Below are positions 24,696 through 35,885 of a stretch of DNA of 64,000 bases, piece by piece. The notes beneath the pieces are model-generated. The model did not search any database. It worked only from the letters and a program-made list of their open reading frames with translations, and was not told the origin of the DNA. This stretch comes from Heterostelium album PN500. Taxonomy: Eukaryota > Evosea > Eumycetozoa > Acytosteliales > Acytosteliaceae. A program made the translations under genes and the position numbers. The DNA is taken from contig NW_008805090.1 of the NCBI RefSeq assembly GCF_000004825.1, positions 772,227-836,226 on the forward strand, in the 5' to 3' direction. The first letter of the stretch is position 1; every line of letters begins with the position of its first letter.

Positions 24696-26887
24696 GATAG
24701 TTGAGTATTAATAAGTTATTAATTCGTTTGATAATCTATTAAATAAAATGTATAACATACCAGCACTATATAATGTAAGTTGATTGATTAATCCTGGTGT
24801 TGGAACATTTGTAACTGATATTGAATTTCTTCTGTTGAGTATGATATACAGTTGACTTGATGTCAAGGTATAACTGGCTGTTATACTGTTGAAATTGAGT
24901 TGAATCGAATAGGTTGTTGTAACTGTTGGTTTAAGAATATCGAGTGAACCAACTGCAACAAACATTGTAGTGTTTAGCTGTTGTGTATCTAATGGAATGT
25001 TTGTTGTATGATTCAAGCTGTCAGTGAGATCTACACTCACTTGATATTGTTGTTGCTGCTGCTGCTCATTCAAATAGGTAATCTGTAGGTATGGTGTAGA
25101 GATATTGGTGACACTGTCCAACAAATGACGCATTCTAATGAATAGAGGTTGTGGTTGTATAATATCTGGACAACTGACTGATGGTACTGTAACATCGGTG
25201 TTATTGCTGTAGACTTCACCGGATTTATACTGGTAGTAATTCTTTAGTTTATCGTAACAACCAATCTTCATTGTTGTGCCACAAGTCACAGGGATGTAAG
25301 CTGCCGATACTTCAGCTGTGAATTGCATGAAGCTGTGGTCGTTGCTTAGCGACTCAGCGTTGGCCGCAGTAAACTTGAGATTAAGATTATCATAGTCAAC
25401 ATAGCATACTTCTATACCGGATGAATCGGAAACATTGAATGATATCCACTTGGAACGACCAACATTGTAAATGTTGATATTCATTATCTGTGGAGGATAG
25501 ATATCGTATTGTGCGGTTGTCGAGTTATAGAGATTCAAAGTAAATCCACTACGCAAAAAGAAAACCAGCGATCTAATATTTGGATGATATCCAACCATTT
25601 GAATGGTACCGTTGTAAAGATTACCTGTGACACCGTATGGATATTGTATAGTTGAGAGAGTACTCTTTGAGGTGGTCACCGTGTAGCTTGGCAGCGTTAA
25701 TCCTTTTGAAGAATAACTAACGTTCATCTGGAAGTAACGGGTGTCAATCATTGCCAGACCATAGGAACCGATAGTTGGGGGAGGTGGCAAGGAGCCAGAT
25801 GTTTCACTGTACGTCAGTGTATTGCCAGTTAGCAATGACTCTGAGAAGACAAGAAGATATTGTCCAAAGCCAATTCCATTTGGCAAGCTAATGTAACGGC
25901 TGTACTCCAGAGTGGTTAGGTTACAGAATGGCAGGATATCGTCATCTTTGAATAAGCTACCAATGGTTATACTTGAGACATTTCTCGGGTCTGCTCCTAC
26001 GATTGTGAAACTAAGACGGTACATCACTGGCAATCCCGAGAGGTTGTCGACCGGCACAATGGTGGCACTGGTAGCAATTATCGAAGTTGCCAAATCCGTT
26101 GGGTAATTGTATGGCACTGGCAATAGAGTTGTATTCGATATCAGATTGGCAGCGAATCTCAATTGTGGATTTACATAGTTTGACAATGCCGGATACACCA
26201 TTACTGTGCTGCCAGCAGAGTCGAATGTTCTCAGTGACGTTCCCTGTGTGATAGGTGTGTAGAATGAAGTATCGAAATTATAAAAGTTGGGAACATTTGC
26301 AAAGTTTCTAGCGACAACATACAACAATGGATCCATTGGAATTGTCGAGTTGCTATAGATTCCATATTGATAGCCGTACGATACTATTGTGACCGGTGCC
26401 ATTGGTATCGATGCAGGTGTTACACACTGGATCGGTGTTGCAGTGAGATCGAGAACCTCCATTGAAACACCGTCGGCATAGATATAAAAGAATGTGTAGA
26501 GTTTCGAGTAGGTACCGACTGAAATCTTCTGGACATCAGTGACATAGGTTCCATCGGTTGGAACTCCGCCAACCAAACGGTCGGTCATTCCAACCACCGA
26601 AGGACTACTATAGTTTACAAAAGAATTATATGTTACACCATGAGAGATATTGGAAGCACTATAAACCAATATCAAACTACATTGAGGTGTAGCATTGAAT
26701 GTCCATTCATTTGAATTTGTTATTCCATTTACACTGATAATTTCAACTATAATTTTTTTATAGATTTTTTTCATATTAATATTTCACTTATCAATCAATC
26801 ATCGAAACTGAAAAATAACTTACTATTAGAGTATACAATATTAAAGAATAAAAAAGAGTAGATTATACCTAAAAATAGTTTATTCAT
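22507..26887 (-). CDS. Large type I membrane protein with EGF-like domains (ComC-like)
   Basis: Exons 26887-26824, 26746-24761, 24651-24325 and 24269-22507 give 1379 residues. Exon 1 encodes the signal peptide MNKLFLGIIYSFLFFNIVYS. A long ectodomain rich in Ser/Thr/Asn/Tyr with many N-x-S/T sites follows. Near residue 1010-1085 are two EGF-type modules (CHNGTCNLQTQMCECSTGYG; then MCSGFGTCSPLGVCVC). The membrane segment is IPVAVVVPIVGLTILIAVAI (about 1318-1342), followed by a short basic tail with Ser-rich KTRLSRKSSVSMK. This is the layout of dictyostelid ComC and related adhesion or communication proteins, which act at the cell surface during development. Family placement is from layout and motif style; a specific orthologue is not claimed. 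Confidence 0.88.
24653..24695 (+). repeat. (AAT)n microsatellite in an intron
   Basis: About 14 AAT/TAA triplets next to the acceptor of the intron 24652-24760 of the EGF-like gene (minus-strand reading ATT). Only intron filler. Confidence 0.9.
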
Positions 26888-28229
26888 TCTATGTATACTA
26901 AATCATATATTGATTGTTGAGAAATAAATAAGTTATACTGGTGATGGTGGTATGGTAACCATTTATTTTCTCAAAGGAGATATCTTGAATTTGAATTAAT
27001 AAAAAACAAAACAAAAATAATAAATATAAAACAACAATAAAAAAATATAAAAATAAAAATAAAAAAAGAGAAGATCAAAAAAAACCTCTTCTACCAAAAA
27101 GTTCTAGGTTTGTTCGAACAATGGTGTGGGTATTATTGTTTTTCAAACTAAAAAACTGTCAAACCACCACAGATCCACTAAAATTTTATTTTTTATTTTT
27201 AATTTTTTTCGAAACGTCAAAAACTTTCATTGTTGGGCAGGTTGATAGGAAGACCAATCAAATCAGATTAAATAGTTTTTATAATTTTGTGCATTACTAG
27301 TAACAGTGGTGGAGTCTTTTGAGAAAAAATAATTTAGAACCTATTTAATTCGGTTGTAGTTAAATTTAATATCATTTAATTAATAGAATTTTTGTATCCA
27401 AAAATATTTTACTTGAGTGGAAACACTCACTTCTTTGGTGATTTCTTAAAACTTTGTCAAAGTTTTTTAGTTGATCTCTTTTTGACCTACTACAAGAAAA
27501 ATGATATGTATCTATCAAATAAAACAATGAAAAATGATCAGATAAAAACAGATTTTTCAATAAACACTCATTTTAGGGGTTTGTGATTACTGATTTGATT
27601 AATTTCAATTCCAAATCAATTATTTTTTGTGATATTTTTCTTTTTTTTTTTTATTTTCTATTTTATCAGTTTGTTCGAATGTTTACCAAACTATAGAATC
27701 AACAACACAATGTTTAATGGTTCATTCTATATTATACACTGTGTATATAGTGTAGATCTTTTTTTTTTTTTGTATTAAATATTCTTAGTTTTCTATCGTT
27801 TGTTGCAGTAGCTTTGTTATTTAATTCACATTGTAGTCGATTTGTTGATTAGTTTTACTTATTATTAGATTAGATTGCATTGAAACAATTTTTAAATTCA
27901 ATAATCATGAATCCTGTCTACAAAACAAAGTAACTTAAATTTAATCAAACATATAATATGTTAAACAAACATAATTAATTAATGAAAATACTATAGTCTT
28001 CAAGTTGCTCTTTGTAGTGTGATCTAATAATATGTTAAAATTTTACGTATGGTTCACTAATAATAATATTTTAAATACTACATCTCGATGCAGATCTATA
28101 GATGCTATTAATTGCCGTTTAACAGACAACACATTGACATCTTTTGGCTTCTAAAGTTGGATTTCTTTCATTGTTCTCCTTTATTATCTTGTATCTTGTA
28201 TCTTGTCTTGTCAGATAAGATTTCGCTAC
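26888..28229. other. Intergenic, start of the gene-poor region
   Basis: Promoter side of the EGF-like gene, then A/T-rich DNA with T runs at about 27630-27655 and 27758-27770. No convincing gene or RNA. Confidence 0.6.
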
Positions 28230-28760
28230 ATCAGTAACTTGTAGCTTTTCTTGGTTTGGGAGCTTCTGTAGTAGTTGGTTGGTAGGTCACTGGAGTCATT
28301 CGATCTATTTCCTGACTGAAACTTGACTCCATAATGCATGATTGTCTAATAATTAAGGAAGAAGAAGCTTGTTAATCCAACCACTTTAAAAAGGATAGCA
28401 GCACATGCAATTAGTTAGTGGAAACACTTGAGAGATATTACCTTTCTGAATATAATAAAGTATCATAATATATTTAATTACTAAACGGTTTATCATATCT
28501 ATCTATATTATTATTATATTATTATAGATTAGGCTTTAATTGGATTACTTGCTGATGAGTCGATTGATGAACTTCGAGTCATTAGATCAACTGACAAAGT
28601 GCATTGAAAAGACTACAGGTAGTATAGTATACTTCAATGGTGTCTGGTTACTTTGGTGTATCGGGAATATTGATGTCCAAGTACACTTCGACCAGTCAAG
28701 CACGAATCCACAGCACAACAACAATAAGACAATCAAATATCTCTAATCAAAGGATCAACA
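28230..28760 (+). pseudogene. Unidentified duplicated gene fragment, copy A
   Basis: About 500 bases that recur at 40900-41395 with roughly 90 percent identity by eye. Open patches can be read in changing frames (for example ESLDQLTKCIEKTTGS, 28570-28617) with stops between, and both copies contain a TTATAG-type acceptor before the last patch. This suggests a multi-exon gene fragment that was duplicated after it decayed, or a repeat with a coding past. No family recognised. Copy A has a 12-base insertion relative to copy B near 28550. Confidence 0.55.
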
Positions 28761-28949
28761 TTAACAGCATCAACAGCTCAATCAATTCAATGCTAAATAT
28801 TGATTGTCTGTTAACCAACAACAATTCAATATGAATTAGAACAATCATAATTTATAATTTTAATAAAAAGCAAAATAATTTAAGATATAATCTAAGCTTA
28901 ATACATAATTTAATAAAATTTAAATATTTGATATTATAATTAGTTGTAT

Positions 28950-29985
28950 ACACGAGAGGCAACCAGCATAACTACGAGAGGAGTCTGGCATAGTAACGAG
29001 AGGAAACCGGCGTAACTACGAGAGGAGACCGGCATAACTACGAGAGGAGACCGGCATAACTACGAGAGGAAATCGGCATGGTAATGAGAGGTAACCGTCA
29101 TAAAGAGAGGAAACCGGCATAACTACGAGAGGAAATCGGCATGGTAATGAGAGGTAACCGTCATAAAGAGAGGAAACCGGCATAACTACGAGAGGAGACT
29201 GGCATAGTAACGAGAGGTAACCGTCATAAAGAGAGGAAACCGGCATAACTACGAGAGGAAACCGGCATATCAACTAGAGGAAACCGGCATAGTGGGGAGA
29301 GGAAACCGGCATAGTGGGGAGAGGAAACCGGCATAGTGGGGAGAGGAAACCGGCATAGTGGGGAGAAGAGACCGGCATAACTACGAGAGGAAACTGGTAT
29401 ATCAACTAGAGGAAACCGGCATAGTGGGGAGAGGAAACCAGCATAGTAACGAGAGGCAACCAGCATAGTGACGAGAGGAAACCGGCATAGTAACTGGAGG
29501 TAACCGGCATAGTGACGTGAGGAAACCAGCATAACGACGAGAGGCAACCGGCATAGTGGGGAGAGGAGACTGGCATAGTAACGAGAGGACCGGCATAGTG
29601 ACGAGAGGAAACCGGCAGAGTAACGAGAGGAAACCGGCATAGTGACGAGAGGCAACCAGCATAGTAACGAGAGGAAACCAGCATAGTGACGTGAGGAAAC
29701 CGGCATAACGACGAGAGGCAACCCGCATAGTGGGACGAGAGGCAAACGGCATAGAAAGAGGAGACCGGCATAACTACGAGAGGCAATTGGCATAGTAACG
29801 AGAGGAAACCGGCATAGAAACGAGAGACAACCGGCATAACGACCGAGAGTCTACGAGTGGAAACCCGGCATAACTACCAGAGGAAATCGGCATAACTACG
29901 AGAGGAAATCAGCATGGTAATGAGAGGCAACTGTCATAGCAACGAGGCATCACTCATAGTAAGGAGGCAAAAGGCATGGTAAAAG
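28950..29985 (-). repeat. 22-base tandem array, about 45 units
   Basis: Unit on the minus strand: TATGCCGGTTTCCTCTCGTAGT, written here in two parts as TATGCCGGTTTCC and TCTCGTAGT. Variants end CGTCACT, CGTCGTT, CGTAGTT, CGTTACT or CTCCCCACT. Because 22 is not a multiple of 3, each frame reads the same 22-residue cycle over three units (such as MPVSSRSYAGFLSSLCRFPL). The longest open run here is 189 residues. Confidence 0.9.
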
Positions 29986-30425
29986 GACTTGGAAAAGAAG
30001 AAAGAGATAAAAGGAGATAAACAAAGTGTTAGTAAAACAAAGATATATATAAGTTAAAGTTATAATTAATAGTTATTGCTTACAAAATTATTTGTATTTG
30101 AAAAATAATGAAAAATGACATTGTGAATGAAATTATAGGTTTATATAGTTTTAAATTTGATTCGTTAACTTACAGTTTGAACTCAAAATTGGCGGTAACT
30201 GTTAAGCGCCAATTAAAAGTATGAATTAATATTCAAATTTGAAATATAAATATTAAAATTAATTAAATAATTCATTTTATTATAATATAATATTCAAAAA
30301 TAAAAAAAACAGGCGATCATTACCAATGAAGAAACAACAAGCTTAATTTTCAATTTTATTAATTTATTGAATTTGCAACACCCCATTTTTATTTGACAAG
30401 TTCATCTTTTTTTTTTTACAAACAT
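28950..30425 (-). mobile_element. Undescribed 22-base-array repeat unit, copy 1
   Basis: Read on the minus strand, it opens with an A run, GATGAACTTGTCAAATAAAA and TGGGGTGTTGCAAAT, has about 440 bases of unique leader (30425-29985), then about 45 copies of a 22-base motif (29985-28950). The leader is nearly identical to those at 36655 and 41925. It holds a TATA-like CTATATAAACC about 30 bases before an ATG that opens MSFFIIFQIQII and meets a GTAAG donor-like site in the same place in all copies. No transposase, terminal repeats or target-site duplication was seen, so the mobile label rests only on dispersed, recent-looking copies. Confidence 0.7.
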
Positions 30426-31217
30426 CAACTAACTTTTAAATTTAAGACATCTGTATATTTAAATATTATTCTATTTAATTGAGAGTATCGGATAAAATGA
30501 CGTTAGCTATTTTCAAAATTTGGAGGTTTCTTATTATTATTGATTATTTTTAAATCTAATTTAAATATTAATATACATGTAAATACTATTAATATCGAAA
30601 TTTTGCTTTTCAATATAAGCAATATTCATATTAATTTGTTATTTCTAAGTAAGTTTTATTAATATCACAATATTTTCAAGAAAAATATTGATCAAAACTA
30701 ACATATTTCTTTCAAATTTCTATCAAATATAGTTTTAGATAGTGATCGTTGATAATAATAAAGAGATAGTTGATTTCTCATTTACTCTCTTCATTTAAAA
30801 ATAAGAAATAAATTAATTTTAATTTTATTTAAAGAACTTATCTTTTTTTTATTTACTTTTTCATTTTATTATTGATAGTTTTCAATTATTGTCATAAAAT
30901 TGTTGTTTTGCCACTTACGCAATTGAAAGTGTTCAATCACTACTAGTGATTAGTGAAACCTTTTGAATAAACAAAAGAAATAATATCAGTATCATATATA
31001 TGTCCCAATACAATCAAAAACAATACTGTATTGAGAAAAAAAAAAATTAAAAAATATATTGGGTGAAAAATTTCCAAATAAATTAGTATTCTTAAATTAC
31101 ATAAATATACATATATAGATATTATAAATTTAGATATTAGCTTTTAAATCTTTTTTACATCATAATCAATATACACTCTCATAAATATATTCATTTTTTT
31201 TATAAATTAAATAAATC
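30426..31217. other. Intergenic, upstream of the poly-Gln gene
   Basis: A/T-rich spacer without recognisable gene. Confidence 0.6.
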
Positions 31218-31750
31218 ATGCATATGTCTCAACAACTTCAAGATAAGATAGATAATTTTCCAATTACCAGCTATTCGTGGGAATTAGTTGGTGTTTATTT
31301 CAAAAAGAAGGCTGAGCTCGATGATGAAGAAGATCGAATGAGTTTCTTTTATTACTTTATCCATGAATTCACTCGAGTCAAAAGGGAATTCGATGAACAA
31401 CAGCAGCAACACAAACAACAACCACAACAAGATAATAATATTGTTAATTATAAGTCGCTGGAGGAAGTTATCCAAAGCTTTCAAATCACAAGTTTATCAC
31501 TGGATTTAGTAACAGTTTACAACCAAAAGAAACTCGAGATTAAAGATGAGTCAGATCGAAATCTGTTCCTTTTGTACTTTTCCAAAGAAAGATCTAGAAT
31601 AGCCAGAGAACAAAATCAACAACAGCAATTACAACAACAACAGCAACAGCAACAACAGCAACAACAGCATTTACAACAACAACAACAACAGCAACAACAG
31701 CAATTACAACAGCAACAGCAACAGCAACAACAGCAACAACAGCAACAACA

Positions 31751-31796
<46 letters not shown>

Positions 31797-31820
31797 CAGG
31801 AACAGCAACAACAGGAACAG

Positions 31821-31855
<35 letters not shown>

Positions 31856-32285
31856 ACCAACTATAAAGAACAACAATAACAATGATAACGATAATATAAA
31901 GTATAAGAAAAACAACAACAATAACACTAAATCAATAGGAAATCAAAATACCTATCAATTTAGAATTCCAGTTAATCAAAATAAAATAGATTACAATATT
32001 AATAACAACAATATAAACAAAATTGATTACATTCATAATAATAAATATTATATTCAAAACTACAAAATAAAAATCATTGACAGATCAAAACCAAACCAAA
32101 ACACCTTCCAATTTAGAAGACCAACTAATTGGAAAGAGAACAACGACAACAAAATCATCAAAATCAACACCAACATTGACAACACTGCCAATTACATTTT
32201 AAACATTATTAACAATATCAAAAACAAACCAAAACCAAATAATAATACCTATCAATTCAGAATTCCCAGTAATAAAAGTAAATAA
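31218..32285 (+). CDS. Poly-Gln protein with duplicated N-terminal motif and C-terminal YQFRIP repeats
   Basis: Intronless, 355 residues. The N-terminal third has two diverged copies of one helical motif: FPITSYSWELVGVYFKKKAE (about 14-33) and FQITSLSLDLVTVYNQKKLE (about 92-111), each followed by D-R-x-x-F-x-x-YF and a basic helix. A Gln tract of about 80 residues with His, Leu and Glu interruptions follows, then a Lys/Asn-rich region with three spaced motifs NQNTYQFRIPVN, NQNTFQFRRPTN and NNNTYQFRIPSN, the last at the C terminus. No known domain recognised. It is the only gene without visible damage in the 28-45 kb repeat region. Codon usage is A/T-heavier than in the housekeeping genes nearby. 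Confidence 0.75.
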
Positions 32286-32336
32286 TAATTATAATAACAG
32301 GATGGAGTGGTGATCTGGATTCTAGGTTCTGGGTTT

Positions 32337-32860
32337 GGTGGTACTGGTCGATGCATGGGTGGCAGGGTGGGCACGATCGAAGGATATTTGTTATGGTAAT
32401 ATGTTATTTATTTATTTATTTATTTATTTATTATTTTTTATTATTTATTTATTTACAATGTAGTTTATTTATTAATATCATATTTGTATATTTTATATAA
32501 AATAGTAGATCAATTTTAAAAGAGTCTGGTTTCTTGACTATATGGTGGTGGTACTGGTCGTTGCATGGGTGGCAGGGTGGGCACGGCCGAAGGATCGTTG
32601 AAAAGGTAATATGTTATTATTAATTTATTTATTTATTTACAATGTTGTTTATTTATTAATATTTTATTGGTATATTATATTTAATAAGAAGATCAATGTT
32701 AAAAGAGTCTGGTTCTTTGGTCATGGTCTTGGCTATATGGTGGTACTGGTCGATGCATGGGTGGCAGGGTGGGCACGGCCGAAGGATCTTTGAAAAGGTA
32801 ATATATTATTATAAATTTATTTTTATTATTTATTTATAATGTTGTTTATTTATTAATATC
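32337..32860 (+). repeat. Triplicated unit of about 200 bases with GC-rich core
   Basis: Three direct copies begin at 32337, 32547 and 32739 (spacing 210 and 192). Each has the core GGTGGTACTGGTCG, then TGCATGGGTGGCAGGGTGGG and CACGGCCGAAGGATC, followed by GGTAATAT and an A/T tail of ATTT repeats. The G-rich core contrasts with the A/T tails. The core is partly open (TGCATGGGTGGCAGG reads as a short peptide), but no gene is supported. From 32861 to 33184 only A/T spacer is seen. Confidence 0.85.
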
Positions 32861-33184
32861 ATATCTGTTTTCTATATTTAAATAATATAAAGTAAAATTC
32901 AGGTTAACGAAGCTCTAGGTTTTTTTTGTAGGTCTATTAAATAATTTAGGAACGAATACAAATATGATTGAAATTAAATATAAATGGATAAATATAATTA
33001 TAAATTAATTTTATAAATATATTAGTTTTATTTATATTTAATTTTAATTATTCTTGTATTCGATATTTTATTTATTTATTTATTATTTGTTTATATCTTT
33101 AATTAATACTAACAACTGACTACATTATTTTTATTATTCTATTTTCCAATATTATAATCAAGCTATTCCAAGTGATCCATTTCA

Positions 33185-33793
33185 ATGGGTTCGTCCTTTT
33201 TTTTTTCTTTCCAGGGTCTGGGATAACTGGGTGTCATTGCTTGTGATCCTTGCCTCTCTTATCAAGCGTGACGGCATGTCTCGATCAGTGAACCCACTGA
33301 TGAGAGCCTAGTTATTAGAGAAACCTGGCGACCTGTACACCCGACCCGCCAGTTGGGGAGATTGTTGTGAGCGGTTGCCTGTGGACGGACGAAGCTGGGA
33401 TGAGCGCACTTGCTTGCAGGTGGTCTTGCACATGGTAACCTCTGTGTTGATCTACAGGATGCATGGCACTGGGTCAAGGGTAGGGAAACCTCCAACACAT
33501 GTTACGGCTTCATATAGTCTGAAAGCAGGTGATACATACGCTGCTAGTCTGTCGCATCTTCGGGTTTGGCGACACAGAGCAGATGGAGGCGACATTCTCT
33601 GTACAGAAGGCAACTCCACAGCTATCACTTTCTTTGTTGCCTCTTCGAAGTTGTTTTATTTGCTTCGGCTTCTAACTCCGCTGTCGATTAGGAACAACAA
33701 CAATTAAAGATGCTGCCGATGGTTTGTGGCAATAAATCCATCGGGGTCTCTAGGTGCCAGTAGACTCCACCTCCACGTGGTTGGCACCGGAAA
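33185..33793. other. GC-rich island of unknown origin
   Basis: About 600 bases at roughly 50 percent G+C in a region near 20-25 percent. Both strands carry open stretches: minus 33498-33262 (with NNLPNWRVGCTGRQVSLITR) and plus 33375-33707. No start, intron or family could be settled. The dense, non-repetitive composition suggests a retroelement remnant, a structured noncoding RNA or transferred DNA. It ends at the inverted repeat starting 33794. Confidence 0.5.
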
Positions 33794-33885
33794 CTCATGG
33801 ATCGATAAGATTTAAAATTTTTTTTTTTTTTTTATATAGTAAAATATGTTTAAAATTAAAAAATATTTTCTTATCGATCCATGAG
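33794..33885. repeat. Perfect 16-base inverted repeat with T-rich spacer
   Basis: CTCATGGATCGATAAG (33794-33809) is matched by its exact reverse complement at 33870-33885. The 60-base spacer holds a run of about 16 T. It lies at the edge of the GC-rich island and could be an element terminus or a strong hairpin. Confidence 0.9.
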
Positions 33886-34317
33886 GCTGAGAGAGTCTAA
33901 ATTTTAATCTTTGCAGCTTTCGATCGATCGATGTTAACTTTGATCTTGGATCACCCACACTTCACCCACCACACTCAGACTCACACCCACACTCACCACA
34001 CAACTCAAAATTTTTTTTTCACTTTTTTTTTTTCACTTTTTTTTTTTTTTCACCTTTTTTTTTTTTTTGCCACCAAAGTCAAACAACACATAATTAATTA
34101 TTTAATTAAAGTAATTCAAGCAACAATCAATCTATTTATTCATATTTATATATATTTTTAATTAACACTATTTAGATATAATAAGGTAAGTTTAATATCA
34201 TTTATGAAACATAATAATAATAATCATCATTATTTATAAAAACTGTAACTTATTAGTTAGCATTAACACATTTATACATTTTTATATATTTAATATCTAT
34301 TTATGATTTTATTATAG
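33886..34317. other. Low-complexity spacer
   Basis: CAC/CACAC-rich stretch (33950-34005) followed by repeated CACTTTTTTTTT blocks (34005-34070) and A/T spacer. A donor-like AAGGTAAGT at 34183 could be left over from the lost 5' part of the proteasome gene. Confidence 0.5.
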
Positions 34318-34975
34318 GCTCTTGTTGAGTGTCAATCATATAGATTATCATTGGATGATGTACCATCTGTAGAATATCTCTAAATATATCGCTGGAATTC
34401 AACAAGTAAATATACTTTGAACAAAACAAAAAGATTATAGCGATCGAGTCAAATATTGATACTAATTTAATGAATTTTAAACAATTGTTATAGAGATACA
34501 CAAAGTGGTGGTGTTAGACCATTCGGTATTTCTACATTTGTCGGTTTCGATTCAGACGGTACACCAAAACTTTTTCAAACAGATCCACCCGGTTCATTGA
34601 AGGAACAGGCAGCCGCCATCGGACGTAACTCAAAGACTGTCAGTGAATTTTTAGAGAAGAACTTTACAGATGAGAGTGATACTGCTTCAATTAAATTGGC
34701 TGTTAGAGCATTGCTTGAGGTAATAATATATTATTCATTTATTACTATAAATATAGTAAACAACTATGACTAACTATTATTATTATTAATACTATTGTGA
34801 TATTAACAAATAAATAGGTTGTAGAATCAGGAAATAAGAATATTGAAATTGCTATCAATAAATGAAATGAACCAATTAAATTGTTCAAGGAATCCGAAGC
34901 GAATAGTTGGTAGATGAAGTCGAAAAGGAGAAGGATGAAGAGAAGGAAGCTGCTGTAACCCCTCCAAAGAAATAA
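34318..34975 (+). pseudogene. psmA7: Proteasome subunit alpha type-7 (alpha4) pseudogene, 5'-truncated
   Basis: Three former exons with surviving splice sites (34318-34405, 34494-34719, 34818-34975). They read ALVECQSYRLSLDDVPSVEY, then [20 protein letters not shown] and [17 protein letters not shown] with [20 protein letters not shown], then VVESGNKNIEIAINK and a C-terminal VEKEKDEEKEAAVTPPKK: clearly alpha4 of the 20S core. Damage: the catalytic-ring N-terminal half is missing; a stop and frame change follow VEYL in the first exon; a TGA interrupts the third exon after AINK; a further frameshift follows SEANS. The introns remain, so it arose from DNA duplication, not from mRNA. A functional copy must lie elsewhere. 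Confidence 0.9.
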
Positions 34976-35254
34976 ATGAGAAGATTAACATAAATTAGTT
35001 AACATTGTCAATCAATCAATCAACCAACCAATATATAACAAACATGTAGCTAATAATAATAATAATAACAACATTGTTTTCTTCACCTACTTCTACTTTT
35101 ATTAATAATAATACTACTTATTTCCTTGATGATAACATAATACACCCCACACTCTTTATAAATTAAAACTTAAAACAACAATATCAATCAATCAAATTTT
35201 AAATAAAAAGTTGATATCTTTCAAATTCTTTATAATTATTTCTTTTATTAACAG

Positions 35255-35885
35255 AGTTGATTCCACTTAGTTGCTGAGTTACCGGATTGAGTTAGTTACC
35301 GGACTGAGTAAGTTGACTTAGTTAACTCAGTTACTGGACTGAGTTAATGACTTAGTTGACTCAGTTACCGGACTCAGTTACCAGATCGAGTTAGTTACCG
35401 GACTGAGTTACCGAACTCAGTTACCGGACTGAGTTACCGGATTGAGTTAGTTACCGGACTGAGTTACCTGACTGAGTTACCTGACTGAGTTACCTGACTG
35501 AGTTACCTGACTGAGTTACCTGACTGAGTTACCGGATTGAGTTAGTTACCGGACTGAGTTACCTGACTGAGTTACCTGAGTTACCTGACTGAGTTACCGG
35601 ACTGAGTTAGCTGACTCAGTTACCTGACTGAGTTACCGGACTGAGTTACCTGACTGAGTTACCTGAGTTACCCTGACCGAGTTACCTGATTCAGTTACCT
35701 GACTCAGTTACTTGACTCAGTTGATGTCTTAGTTGACTCAGTTACCGACTGAGATATGAGTTACCGGACTTAGTTAGTTACCAGACTCAGTTGATTCCAC
35801 TTAGATACCGGTTTGACTTAGTTAACTCAGTAACTGGACTGAGTTGATGACTCAGTTGACTCAGTTGACTCAATTGCCATACTTA
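35255..35885 (+). repeat. 13-base tandem array, about 45 units
   Basis: Consensus GAGTTACCGGACT with common variant GAGTTACCTGACT and longer units where GAGTTA is doubled. Stops occur in the sense frames and 13 is not a multiple of 3, so it is noncoding. Ends diverge gradually into A/C-rich sequence near 35890-36070. Variants create many TGACTCAG sites. Confidence 0.9.

Noticed and set aside
27372-27586. Overlapping ORFs of 62-64 codons on both strands
   Set aside because: Short, A/T-driven, without splice context or domain.
29224-29837. ORFs of 116-189 codons on the minus strand taken as three overlapping genes
   Set aside because: They are the same array read in three frames; at most one product could exist and none has a proven start.
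28950-29985. Regular 22-base repeats considered as a CRISPR array
   Set aside because: Units adjoin with no unique spacers, there are no cas genes, and the genome is eukaryotic.
31594-31927. Poly-Val/Ala and poly-Cys ORFs on the minus strand
   Set aside because: Antisense shadows of the CAA/CAG tract in the poly-Gln gene.
33185-33793. GC-rich island as ribosomal RNA or organelle insert
   Set aside because: No rRNA core motif or organelle gene was recognised; origin left open.
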